Of a DNA stretch of 64,000 bases, positions 9,196 to 17,350 are shown piece after piece. Numbering within the stretch: the stretch's first letter is position 1; each line of letters begins with the position of its first letter. The translations under genes were made by a program, and so were the position numbers. The stretch lies in NCBI GenBank assembly GCA_003676145.1, contig NAUB01000015.1, positions 80,753 through 144,752 on the forward strand. Direction: 5' to 3'. The stretch is from a gamma proteobacterium symbiont of Stewartia floridana (GTDB lineage: Bacteria > Pseudomonadota > Gammaproteobacteria > Chromatiales > Chromatiaceae). A model generated the notes under the pieces. It had not been told where the DNA came from, ran no database searches, and was given only the letters and a program-made list of their open reading frames with translations.

Positions 9196-9645
9196 ATGGA
9201 CCAGGACGCTTTCCGTCGTACATATCGGGAGATGAATGAGCGTATTTGCGCCTATGAGAAGAGTCTGCTCTCCCGCCACTGCGATTGCAGCCAGGCAAAA
9301 AAGATCTGTATTGCTGAGAGAGAGGGTGTCCACTGCATCTCCGATGAAGCCAACGCCCAATGTCTCGAACTGCTGGAAAATCTGCGTCACCAGGCCCGTT
9401 TTGCGCTGAAATCAAACAACGACAATGAGGTGCTGCCCCACGGCAAGGCGATGCGTCTCCAGGTGGGTGGTTTGCGTGGGCTCTTCTCCGTACTCTATCC
9501 GGATCAGACGACGCCGGAAGTTATCGAGGATGTGTTTCAGTTGATCAGCCGGGCCAAGGCCGAATTCAACAGTCTGGACAATCTGCCGTTCCAGACCCTG
9601 ATCCAGCATGTCTCCGCCTATCAGGGGCGTCGCCGGTTGAGATAG
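9196..9645 (+). CDS. Conserved hypothetical protein with N-terminal cysteines
   Basis: 149 residues, three bases after hslR, so very probably in the same operon. The first 60 residues hold five cysteines (HCDCSQAKKIC, HCIS, QCLEL), which could form a metal or cluster site. The rest is soluble and mixed alpha/beta, ending in a basic RRRLR tail. I do not recognise the family and can give no function. Confidence 0.75.
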   Translation: MDQDAFRRTYREMNERICAYEKSLLSRHCDCSQAKKICIAEREGVHCISDEANAQCLELLENLRHQARFALKSNNDNEVLPHGKAMRLQVGGLRGLFSVLYPDQTTPEVIEDVFQLISRAKAEFNSLDNLPFQTLIQHVSAYQGRRRLR

Positions 9646-9659
9646 TAGCTTTGCCCGCT

Positions 9660-9829
9660 AATGGACGCCAATCACCGCGATAACTCGCAAATGTAAAAAG
9701 AAAAAAGTCCGCAAATGAACGCGAATAAACGCAAATTGCTTGTTGTGACTCAGACAAGCCTGGACTGTTAAAAAGTTTATCTGACCCTGTTCCAGAATTG
9801 GCAATTATTTGCGGTGATTGGCGTCCATT
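9660..9829. repeat. 19-bp perfect inverted repeat with nested dispersed repeat
   Basis: AATGGACGCCAATCACCGC at 9660-9678 returns as an exact reverse complement at 9811-9829. Inside, at 9706-9738, lies a copy of the dispersed repeat GTCCGCAAATGAACGCGAAT followed by AAACGCAAAT. The unit fills the space between two convergent genes (the 149-aa gene and dsrS). It may act as a bidirectional RNA 3' end or be a small non-autonomous mobile element. Confidence 0.75.
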
Positions 9830-9898
9830 CGCGGCCAATGAAACTCAGTTTCCGACGATGCTACGCCACTGGATCCGATCTTGAAAACGACTCTCGAT

Positions 9899-10999
9899 TC
9901 AGAGAAAGCGTTGCAAGTGCTGTTTCAACGGATCGAAAACCGGCGCGAGTTTTTTTCGCATCAGGCTGCCGATCGCGTCCGTTTTGCAAAACACCGGACG
10001 AACCACACCGTAACCCATGCCGGAGAGAAGATAGAGGGTGCGCAGTTCCTGCTCCCGGCCCTCTGTTTCAGTAACGCAGGCGTCCAGTTGCTGATCAACC
10101 AACTCGTCGGCCTCCTGCTGTAACTGTTGCAGGGTCAGATCCGGATCCCCATCCGGACGCAGTGCTGAGAAATAGTCCTGCAGAACATCCAGCAGCAGGG
10201 TCACCACATCCTGATTGGCCGGCTTCTCCATCACCTTCAGAACCGTTGCTAAAAAACCCTGACCCTGGGGGCTGTTGATGCGTAACATGAGGTCTGCATA
10301 GGGATTGCCACGTTCAGCCAGATTCTGCCAGGCTGAGCTCTCGCCTTCAGCGAGCGCCCTGGGTGCCGGCAACTGGGGCAGATCATCCGGCAGGCTGGCG
10401 AGGAATCCCAGGTAGTAGGTGGGCTTTCGACCGCAACGACGCCACAGTTCCTGCCGCTCATCATCGCTGATCAGTCCGGGCTGCAACACCAGCCGAAGGC
10501 TCTCGACGATACTCAGGGGTTCTGTCTCGAAAGGCAGGTATTCAATCAGAAAACGGGCCAGTTCAGGCCCCATCTCGCCGCCGGTGACCTGAGGGTTCTG
10601 CAGCATCCTTCTGGCGTTGTCCGGCTCCTGAGAGGTCCACCAGGCACGTCTGGCAACTTCATTGGTCAAGCCTTTGGCGGAGGTGATGGCAACCACCGCT
10701 TCCGGTTCCCCGAGTAACAGCAGTTGTTCCAGGTTGTCATCCCGGGTCTGCCCCATGCGGCTCCAGCGTTTGAGATAGACCGGATAGCCTCCGGGTGAAC
10801 CCAGCACATGACCTGACAGGCTCTCCCTCACCATGCGAAGGTAGAGGTCTTCCCGGCAGGTGGGATTCAGCGACAGGGAGCTTTCACCTTTTTCCGTCAA
10901 GGCATGCAGGGTCATGGATGATTCATCGATGCGGATGGCCTGTGGCTTATTCGCCAACAGAACATTCAGACGCAGGGCATCTTCGCTTGAAAGATCCAT
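9899..10999 (-). CDS. dsrS: DsrS, sulfur-oxidation locus protein
   Basis: 366 residues, soluble, rich in leucine and acidic residues, with no cysteine cluster and no clear signal peptide. It is assigned by position as the last gene of a dsrNRS tail, the same place DsrS takes in Allochromatium vinosum. There it is a cytoplasmic protein of unknown action that is not strictly needed for sulfur oxidation (recalled). Helical, repeat-like segments such as ELARFLIEYLPFE and LWRRCGRKPTYYLGFLASLP suggest a scaffold. It follows dsrR by 26 bp. Confidence 0.82.
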   Translation of the reverse strand: MDLSSEDALRLNVLLANKPQAIRIDESSMTLHALTEKGESSLSLNPTCREDLYLRMVRESLSGHVLGSPGGYPVYLKRWSRMGQTRDDNLEQLLLLGEPEAVVAITSAKGLTNEVARRAWWTSQEPDNARRMLQNPQVTGGEMGPELARFLIEYLPFETEPLSIVESLRLVLQPGLISDDERQELWRRCGRKPTYYLGFLASLPDDLPQLPAPRALAEGESSAWQNLAERGNPYADLMLRINSPQGQGFLATVLKVMEKPANQDVVTLLLDVLQDYFSALRPDGDPDLTLQQLQQEADELVDQQLDACVTETEGREQELRTLYLLSGMGYGVVRPVFCKTDAIGSLMRKKLAPVFDPLKQHLQRFL

Positions 11000-11025
11000 A
11001 TCAGCAGATGACAGCGGGTTGTGAC

Positions 11026-11346
11026 CTACTGTACTGGCTCTTTGGGTGGTGTGTAGTTGCTATCCTTGGGATTGATAAAGATGAATTCGCTTTCGCCATC
11101 ATCCAGCTCGGCAAAATCCATCGTCGTCTCATCCAGCAATGAATAGTACTCAGGCGTCATGATGATACTGATCCCTTCCGAGTCGAACTGAATATCCTCT
11201 TCGCTGGCGTCATCAAATCCCATCAGATAATCAAAGCTGCCGTCTTCCTTCTGCTGTGCGGCGAAGCGTAACGCCATACCTTCCGTACCGCCCATTTTCG
11301 CGGCCTGCACAATCTGCTCAGCTGCTCGAGGTGTAATTTTAAACAT
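11026..11346 (-). CDS. dsrR: DsrR, cysteine-free A-type (IscA-like) protein
   Basis: 106 residues with the A-type scaffold fold: MFKITPRAAEQIVQAA at the start and GISIIMTPEYYSLLDETTMDF in the position of the IscA core. The three cysteines that bind the cluster in IscA are absent; the protein has no cysteine at all. This is the known peculiarity of DsrR, which in A. vinosum affects dsr expression after transcription (recalled). It lies between dsrN (20 bp) and dsrS (26 bp) in one apparent transcript. Confidence 0.9.
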   Translation of the reverse strand: MFKITPRAAEQIVQAAKMGGTEGMALRFAAQQKEDGSFDYLMGFDDASEEDIQFDSEGISIIMTPEYYSLLDETTMDFAELDDGESEFIFINPKDSNYTPPKEPVQ

Positions 11347-11366
11347 CGCTCACCTGTTGTTTGCTC

Positions 11367-12752
11367 TCAAACGTTTTTCACTGACGCTACCAGCGCCAGA
11401 AAACGCGCCACCCAGTTGTTACCGCCTACGCTGCGTCTGTGGGTATAACTTGCCAGCAGATTCTTATAGACGTAACCATCATTTTTACCGTCGATACCAA
11501 AGCCCCGCTCCACCCGGTAGGCGTAGTCATCCTGTTGCGCCTTCAAACCAACCAGGGATGAGTAGTGAAACTCATGGGCAAAAATCTCCTGGTGCCCCTC
11601 ACCGAGGGTTGGCCATGGACTCCTGCCGGTTTCACTCAGCCGCACGTAACCTCTGCCCTGGGGCTTTTCGTGCATCACCGTATCGGCCGGTATCACACCT
11701 GCCATTCTACATTTTTTCCCTTGCCAGGACAGACTCCGGGTCAAATAGATCAAGCCGCCACATTCCGCATAAACAGGCCCACCCCGCTCGATGAATCCGA
11801 CGATCGCCTGTTGCATATGCGGATTGCTCTCGATCTGTTGCATGGTCGTTTCCGGGAAACCACCACCGAGAAAAATACCATCCACATCAGGCAGTTCCCG
11901 GTCTTTCAGGGTATTGAATTCAAGCAGCTCCGCACCCGATTCCCGGAACCTGTCCAGATCGTCCGGGTAGTAGAAGCCGAACGCCTCATCCCTCGCCAGA
12001 CCGATTTTCAGCCCGGCATAAGGCCGCTCTGAATTCAATGGATTTTGTGTGGATGCCGTGCCAATCGGCTCAGCACCATTGGCAATTTCGAGAAAACGCT
12101 CAAGATCCACATTGGTTTTGGCGGTTTCCGCCAACTTGTTGATGAGCTTTTCAGAGCTCTGCTCCTCATTGCTCGGAATCAGACCCAGATGGCGTTCGAC
12201 GATCTGCAGTTCCGGATCCGCCTGTACGGCGCCCAATACCGGAATGTCCGTGTAGTGCTCAACCACCTGAATCAACTTCGACTGATGGCGACTGCCGCCA
12301 ACCTGATTGAGAATCACCCCATTGATCCGGATATCCGGGTCGAATGCCTGATAGCCAAGCAACAGGGGCGCAATGCCCCGGGTCATACCCCGACAGTTGA
12401 TGACCAGTACGACCGGAGTCCCGAGATGAACGGCCATCGCCGCATTACTGTTTGAACCGGCCACATCGATGCCGTCATACAATCCCTTGTTTCCCTCGAT
12501 CAGCGCCAGATCGCTATCCTGCTGCTGATTGATATAGCGCTGACTGATCTCATCCCGGCTCTGAGTGTAGAAATCCAGGTTGTAGCAAGCTCTGCCTGCC
12601 GCAGCGCTCAACCAGAGGGGATCGATATAGTCCGGTCCCTTTTTGAAGGGTTGCACCCGTACACCCCGCTCCACCAGTGCGCGCACAAGTCCAATCGAGA
12701 GCGTGGTCTTGCCGGAGGATTTATGGGCGGCTGATATGTAGATTGATGGCAC
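11367..12752 (-). CDS. dsrN: DsrN, cobyrinic acid a,c-diamide synthase-like sirohaem amidase
   Basis: 461 residues, the length of CobB/CbiA proteins. An N-terminal P-loop SAAHKSSGKTTLSIGL (residues 7-22) and a C-terminal glutamine amidotransferase domain (IFLGGGFPETTMQQ, then the nucleophile region GPVYAECGGLIYL) are present. In the dsr context it makes sirohaem amide, the prosthetic group of DsrAB, using glutamine and ATP. It could in principle serve cobalamin synthesis, but no cob genes flank it apart from the distant cobO. A strong terminator separates it from dsrP, so dsrNRS may depend on read-through or a promoter of their own. Confidence 0.92.
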   Translation of the reverse strand: MPSIYISAAHKSSGKTTLSIGLVRALVERGVRVQPFKKGPDYIDPLWLSAAAGRACYNLDFYTQSRDEISQRYINQQQDSDLALIEGNKGLYDGIDVAGSNSNAAMAVHLGTPVVLVINCRGMTRGIAPLLLGYQAFDPDIRINGVILNQVGGSRHQSKLIQVVEHYTDIPVLGAVQADPELQIVERHLGLIPSNEEQSSEKLINKLAETAKTNVDLERFLEIANGAEPIGTASTQNPLNSERPYAGLKIGLARDEAFGFYYPDDLDRFRESGAELLEFNTLKDRELPDVDGIFLGGGFPETTMQQIESNPHMQQAIVGFIERGGPVYAECGGLIYLTRSLSWQGKKCRMAGVIPADTVMHEKPQGRGYVRLSETGRSPWPTLGEGHQEIFAHEFHYSSLVGLKAQQDDYAYRVERGFGIDGKNDGYVYKNLLASYTHRRSVGGNNWVARFLALVASVKNV

Positions 12753-12802
12753 GGCTGGTGGGGTTGGTTTATTAAGTAAACTGACTACATCCTACGCTGT
12801 AA

Positions 12803-12836
12803 ACAAAAAATCCACCACCGCAAAGCGGTGATGGAT
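12803..12836 (-). terminator. Rho-independent terminator between dsrP and dsrN
   Basis: On the minus strand a 12-base arm ATCCATCACCGC, a TTT loop and the arm GCGGTGGTGGAT (one G-U pair) are followed directly by TTTTTTG. This is a textbook intrinsic terminator placed 38 bp after the dsrP stop and 51 bp before dsrN. Confidence 0.88.
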
Positions 12837-12873
12837 CTTAGGGTTTGTTCGACTGTCGAGGACAGAAGATCGA

Positions 12874-14061
12874 TTAATCTTCCAGAGTCTCCGGGAAGAC
12901 CTTGAATACCCTGGCGCCAACCGCAACCATGGTCAGTGCGACAGCGATGCCAGCTACACCAAGCGCCGCTTCAGGCAGGGTAGGCACATAATTCATCACC
13001 TGTCCGTCGTAGAAACCACTCTCCACAACCTCTTTACCCGGGAACAGATTCATTGGGTAGGCCTGACCACCGATGACAATCACATAGATCTGGAAGAAGC
13101 CACCGATCAGCACCGCAACGGATGCCGCGGCAATCGCCCAGCGGGACTTTTCAAATGCCGGGGAGTAGATCAAAAACAGCGGAATGATGCTGCCGATGAA
13201 GATCTGACCGATCCAGAACATCTGGGTATAGACACCACCATCGAGCAGGATGAAGCGCTCGATACCATGATGCTGGGTAATGTAGAGATTGGTCAGATGA
13301 TAAGCCAGGGTGAAGTAGAACACCGCACCAACGAAAACCCCCAACAGGTTTTTCAGCTTGGTCAGACGGAAATCGCCCAACTCACGATCACCCCAGATGT
13401 AGGCGGCAATCAGGGTGATGATGAAGAAAGCCAGCCCATAACTGAACGACATGATAACGAACATCGGCGCCATCACCGCTGCATCGTAAGCTTCCCGGGC
13501 GACCAGAAAACCGAAGATGGAACCGGTACCGGTGGTCAGCGCAATACGCCAGAAGAAAGCGGCAAAACCGACGGTGCGATTATATTTGTTTACGCTACGG
13601 TCGATCATGGTCCAAAGATAGATACCAACGATCGCGAAGAATCCGGTGTAGAGTATGACGTTCCAGGCGAAGATTGACTTGAAGTTATATTCCGTCATGG
13701 CGACGATCAGACGGTCGGGACGTCCCAGATCGAGAACCAATACCATCAGACCACCGGCCAGCAGACCGATAGCCAGCAAGCCGGAGTAGCGGCCCAGAGG
13801 TTTATACAGCGGCCCACCGAAGACTGAACCAATGGAAGCGACATTCAGCGCCCCGGAAGCAGCGACAATCAGAAAGATGGCGAATACATGAGGCAGCCCC
13901 CAGACAATCTGGTTGGTCATGCCGGTAACCCAGTGGCCATTGTGCTCCATGTAGTAGGCGGCACCCAGACCGATCGCGATGATCACACCCAACAGGGCCA
14001 GCCCGGACCAGTATCTTGCCGGCGTGCCACAGTAGAGTTCGCGGTAATACATCTTACTCAT
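12874..14061 (-). CDS. dsrP: DsrP, NrfD-type membrane subunit of DsrMKJOP
   Basis: 395 residues with about ten membrane spans; only short loops lie between them. The NrfD/PsrC pattern is seen in WGLPHVFAIFLIVAASGALN and LVLDLGRPDRLI. In the complex it is the quinone-interacting integral membrane protein that works with the periplasmic iron-sulfur protein DsrO and cytochrome DsrJ. The gene follows dsrO by 23 bp and is the last gene before the terminator. Confidence 0.95.
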   Translation of the reverse strand: MSKMYYRELYCGTPARYWSGLALLGVIIAIGLGAAYYMEHNGHWVTGMTNQIVWGLPHVFAIFLIVAASGALNVASIGSVFGGPLYKPLGRYSGLLAIGLLAGGLMVLVLDLGRPDRLIVAMTEYNFKSIFAWNVILYTGFFAIVGIYLWTMIDRSVNKYNRTVGFAAFFWRIALTTGTGSIFGFLVAREAYDAAVMAPMFVIMSFSYGLAFFIITLIAAYIWGDRELGDFRLTKLKNLLGVFVGAVFYFTLAYHLTNLYITQHHGIERFILLDGGVYTQMFWIGQIFIGSIIPLFLIYSPAFEKSRWAIAAASVAVLIGGFFQIYVIVIGGQAYPMNLFPGKEVVESGFYDGQVMNYVPTLPEAALGVAGIAVALTMVAVGARVFKVFPETLED

Positions 14062-14084
14062 TTTGAATCCTAGCTCCCCTCAGA

Positions 14085-14837
14085 TTACAGGTTGAGATAG
14101 CGCACGCCGGTATTCAACTCAAGGTCGGCCCGGATCTGTACTGAGTTGGTGGATTTAAGTGTCTTGCTGATCTCACTGTTCGGATCATTCAAGTCACCGA
14201 AAAGGATGGCGTCATGGCCCTCTTTGCTGCAGGCTTCCTGGCAGGCCGTCTGCATAACCCCATCGTCGACACGATGCACACAGAGTGTGCAGGACTCAAC
14301 GCAACCTTTACCACGTGGTGCATTGACCGACTGTTCAGTCAGTGCTTCATGGATGAAGGATCTGGCTTTATAGGGACAGGCCATCATGCAGTAACGGCAA
14401 CCGATGCAGCGGTGGCGATCCACCAATACTATGCCGTCTACTCGCTTGAATGAGGCATTGGTCGGACAGACATCGACACAGGGCGGATGCTCACAATGCT
14501 GACACATCATGACCAGACGGTTTTCGCGGCCAGTCTGCTTGTCTTTCAGTTTTACCGGACGAATCCAGACAGCGTCGGTTGCCGGTCTGCCATGGCCTTT
14601 CAGACCATGTTCCGTATTACAGGCGTCAACACAGGCACTACAACCGTCAGCACATTTGTTACTGTCGATCAGCATACCCCAACGATGTTTTGCATCGGCT
14701 CCAGCAGAAGCCTCATCACTGACAGAAGCAGCATGCAGAATCACGCCGGGTGCGATGGTCATGGCACCGGTTGCAGCAATGGCACCGCCAATCATCTTGC
14801 GGCGATCCATATTCGGCTGGTCACTCTTATTACTCAT
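14085..14837 (-). CDS. dsrO: DsrO, periplasmic iron-sulfur subunit of DsrMKJOP
   Basis: 250 residues. A Tat-type start NMDRRKMIGGAIAATGAM shows export as a folded protein. Ferredoxin-like cysteine groups follow: NKCADGCSACVDAC, CQHCEHPPCVDVCPT, RCIGCRYCMMACPY and SCTLCVHR, enough for several [4Fe-4S] clusters as in DmsB/HybA-type proteins. It passes electrons between DsrJ and DsrP on the periplasmic side. Two bases separate it from dsrJ. Confidence 0.95.
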   Translation of the reverse strand: MSNKSDQPNMDRRKMIGGAIAATGAMTIAPGVILHAASVSDEASAGADAKHRWGMLIDSNKCADGCSACVDACNTEHGLKGHGRPATDAVWIRPVKLKDKQTGRENRLVMMCQHCEHPPCVDVCPTNASFKRVDGIVLVDRHRCIGCRYCMMACPYKARSFIHEALTEQSVNAPRGKGCVESCTLCVHRVDDGVMQTACQEACSKEGHDAILFGDLNDPNSEISKTLKSTNSVQIRADLELNTGVRYLNL

Positions 14838-14839
14838 CT

Positions 14840-15316
14840 TCAGTCTCTCTGAATCCCAGCTGGCAGTTGAATATCAAGGCCTTCATGCGGATCGGAGTCA
14901 CCACTATGATGTCCTAATTTGGCAGCTCCGGCCTGTGTGTCGGGCGTTGTTCTGTGGCACTGAAAACAGGCAGGGCTCACCGCAACATACTCGTGACAAG
15001 CCTGACAAAACTGACCCTCATCGGTTACAGAGACCGCCTGACCTTGTTGATCCTTCGAGGCATGGCAGTCGATACATTCCGACAGACTGTAATCGATACC
15101 ACGAATACCATCGATTACAGTGTCATCTCTGCCATGCTGCAGGTAGTCCATATGGTTCCTGCGCATCTGATCCGTCGGTGCCACGCAACTCTTAAGCGAA
15201 GCGGCTTTCGAATTTTCGGTCACAAAGCGACTCTCAGCGAACACCTGCATGGCAGGCGCCAACAGCGCCGCCAGCAGGATCAAGAGAGTACTGTTGCTGA
15301 TGAGAGAACTACGCAT
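14840..15316 (-). CDS. dsrJ: DsrJ, triheme cytochrome c
   Basis: 158 residues. A hydrophobic N-terminal signal/anchor (LLILLAALLAPAMQVFA) precedes three haem c attachment sites, CIDCH, CQACH and CFQCH. An extra cysteine in LKSCVAPTDQM fits the unusual Cys distal ligand described for one DsrJ haem. The protein sits in the periplasm as part of DsrMKJOP. Its start is nine bases after the dsrL stop. Confidence 0.95.
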   Translation of the reverse strand: MRSSLISNSTLLILLAALLAPAMQVFAESRFVTENSKAASLKSCVAPTDQMRRNHMDYLQHGRDDTVIDGIRGIDYSLSECIDCHASKDQQGQAVSVTDEGQFCQACHEYVAVSPACFQCHRTTPDTQAGAAKLGHHSGDSDPHEGLDIQLPAGIQRD

Positions 15317-15324
15317 CTCAGCTC

Positions 15325-17271
15325 CTATTCACCTAACCCCATTTGGATATAACCAGTTGGGCAGACATCGGTACAAACATGACAACCGATACACTTGTTG
15401 TAGTCTGTGTCCACATAGCGGCCAGTGGTGGTCTCATTGCGCTTGACGCGGAAGACCGCATCCTGAGGACAGAAGACCACACAGTTGTCACACTCGAAAC
15501 ACATGCCGCAGCTCATGCAGCGTTTGGCCTCTTCCTGCACCTGTTCCTGGTTCAGACCACTCATACGCTCTTTGAAGTGGTGTAATACTTCATCAGCGGT
15601 GGGAACATCTTCTGAACGCAGCAGACGCGGTGTGAATTCGAAGTGGCCGAGGAACAGATCGTTGGCAGGAATAACCTCCTGACGGGAACGGTCCTCATAG
15701 TTGTGGACAGCGTATTTGGCAGAGTTGGTACCACGCAGATCACCTTCATTCTTATCGAAGGCTTCGGGCTCCATATCGGCCTCTTTCAGCTTATCCAGCA
15801 GGTCGAAGTGATGTACATCCACCTTGGGACGCTTGGCCATCGTTTTCTTATTGATGTAGGCATCGATGCTTTCGCAGGCAATGGATGCCTGACCAATCGC
15901 GGTGGTCAGCAGATGAGGCCGAACGATATCACCAGCGACGAAGTGACCCTCTTTACCGGGTACCTGATAGAACTTGTCCGCATCGATCAGGTTGCGATCG
16001 TTGGCCATATCCTCCAGGCCGTCCATATCTGCGCTCTGACCAATCGCGGAGACGATCAGATCAGCTTCCAGTACACGCTCGGTACCTTCGGTTGGAATCG
16101 GAGTCATGCCGTCCATTGTACAATCACAAACTTTCAATCCGGTTGCACGACCGTCGTCACCGATAATCACTTCCAGTGGCATTACGCCGTCCAGAATCTC
16201 GCAACCTTCGTGCAGTGCATCGTGAATCTCGTGCTGTGCGGCAAACATCTTGTCCTTGGTGAACAAGGAAGTCAGAGTCGCAGCGGCAGGTGCAGCACCG
16301 TCGGCCAGCGCATCATCCTGATTCATGTTGATATCCAGTACCACATCTTCAGGATTGCCAGCGGCATCATTGGTACCGAGACGACGGGCGACTGAAATCA
16401 CGTCGATGGAGGTATCACCACCACCGATGCAGACCACGTTCTTCGCGGTGACCTTCATGCGGCCCTCGTTGAAGGCCTTGAGGAAGGCGACACCGGAGAC
16501 ACAGTTAGGTGTGCCTACCCAGCCGTCAACCGGCAGATCGCGACCATTCTGGCAACCCAGTGCCCAGAGAATGGCATCGTACTCTTTTTCGAGATCGGCA
16601 ACCGGCACATCGGAACCGACCTTGACACCGGTACGGGTCTCAACGCCCATATCCAGAATACGCTGAATCTCGGCCTGCAGTTTATCGCGAGGAATACGAT
16701 AGTTGGGGATGCCGTAACGCATCATACCGCCGAGCTCAGGATCCTTTTCGAATACGGTAACCCCGTGACCCAGTTTACGCAGTTGGAAGGCAGCCGCCAT
16801 ACCAGCCGGTCCACCACCGATTACCGCGACTTTTTTACCGGTATCGGCGCCAGGGGTGAATTTGAAACCTTTCTCGATGGCGGTATCACCGATGTACTGC
16901 TCAACTGAGTTGATGCCGACGAAGTCTTCAACCTCGTTACGGTTACAGCCATCCTGACAAGGTGCCGGGCAGACACGGCCCATCATGGAAGGGAAAGGGT
17001 TAGCCTCGACAGCACGCTCGAAGGCATACTGCTCCCACTCCATACCTTCGGAAGGTTTTTCCTGCTCACGTACGATCGCCAGCCAGCCACGGATATCGTG
17101 ACCGGACGGACAGCCACCCTGACAGGGAGGTGTACGGTTGATATAGGTAGGGCACTTGTAGGATGTATCTTCCTGGAAGATCTTATCACCCCAATCATCC
17201 CACTCATTGTCGCCGTCTTCAAAACGACGCCAAGTAACGTCTTTTTTCATCTCTTCGCTAGGAGTTGCCAT
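15325..17271 (-). CDS. dsrL: DsrL, NAD(P)H:acceptor oxidoreductase of the reverse Dsr pathway
   Basis: 648 residues. N-terminal cysteine region (CQGGCPSGHDIRGWL, CPAPCQDGCNR), an FAD motif IGGGPAGMAAAFQLRKLG, an NAD(P)H motif IGGGDTSIDVISVARRLG and a C-terminal ferredoxin part (CMSCGMCFECDNCVVFCP and CIGCHVCTDVCP) give the GltD-like DsrL layout. In sulfur oxidisers DsrL takes electrons released by DsrAB and passes them to NAD(P)+. It is the best marker that this Dsr system runs in the oxidative direction. SD AAGGAG precedes the ATG. It follows dsrK by 79 bp. Confidence 0.96.
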   Translation of the reverse strand: MATPSEEMKKDVTWRRFEDGDNEWDDWGDKIFQEDTSYKCPTYINRTPPCQGGCPSGHDIRGWLAIVREQEKPSEGMEWEQYAFERAVEANPFPSMMGRVCPAPCQDGCNRNEVEDFVGINSVEQYIGDTAIEKGFKFTPGADTGKKVAVIGGGPAGMAAAFQLRKLGHGVTVFEKDPELGGMMRYGIPNYRIPRDKLQAEIQRILDMGVETRTGVKVGSDVPVADLEKEYDAILWALGCQNGRDLPVDGWVGTPNCVSGVAFLKAFNEGRMKVTAKNVVCIGGGDTSIDVISVARRLGTNDAAGNPEDVVLDINMNQDDALADGAAPAAATLTSLFTKDKMFAAQHEIHDALHEGCEILDGVMPLEVIIGDDGRATGLKVCDCTMDGMTPIPTEGTERVLEADLIVSAIGQSADMDGLEDMANDRNLIDADKFYQVPGKEGHFVAGDIVRPHLLTTAIGQASIACESIDAYINKKTMAKRPKVDVHHFDLLDKLKEADMEPEAFDKNEGDLRGTNSAKYAVHNYEDRSRQEVIPANDLFLGHFEFTPRLLRSEDVPTADEVLHHFKERMSGLNQEQVQEEAKRCMSCGMCFECDNCVVFCPQDAVFRVKRNETTTGRYVDTDYNKCIGCHVCTDVCPTGYIQMGLGE

Positions 17272-17350
17272 ATTCAGTCTCCTTATAGAACTTATCTTGG
17301 TCGTGCCCTACACAGGGTAGGAATCTATGTTGCGCTAGTTAATCGTATCT

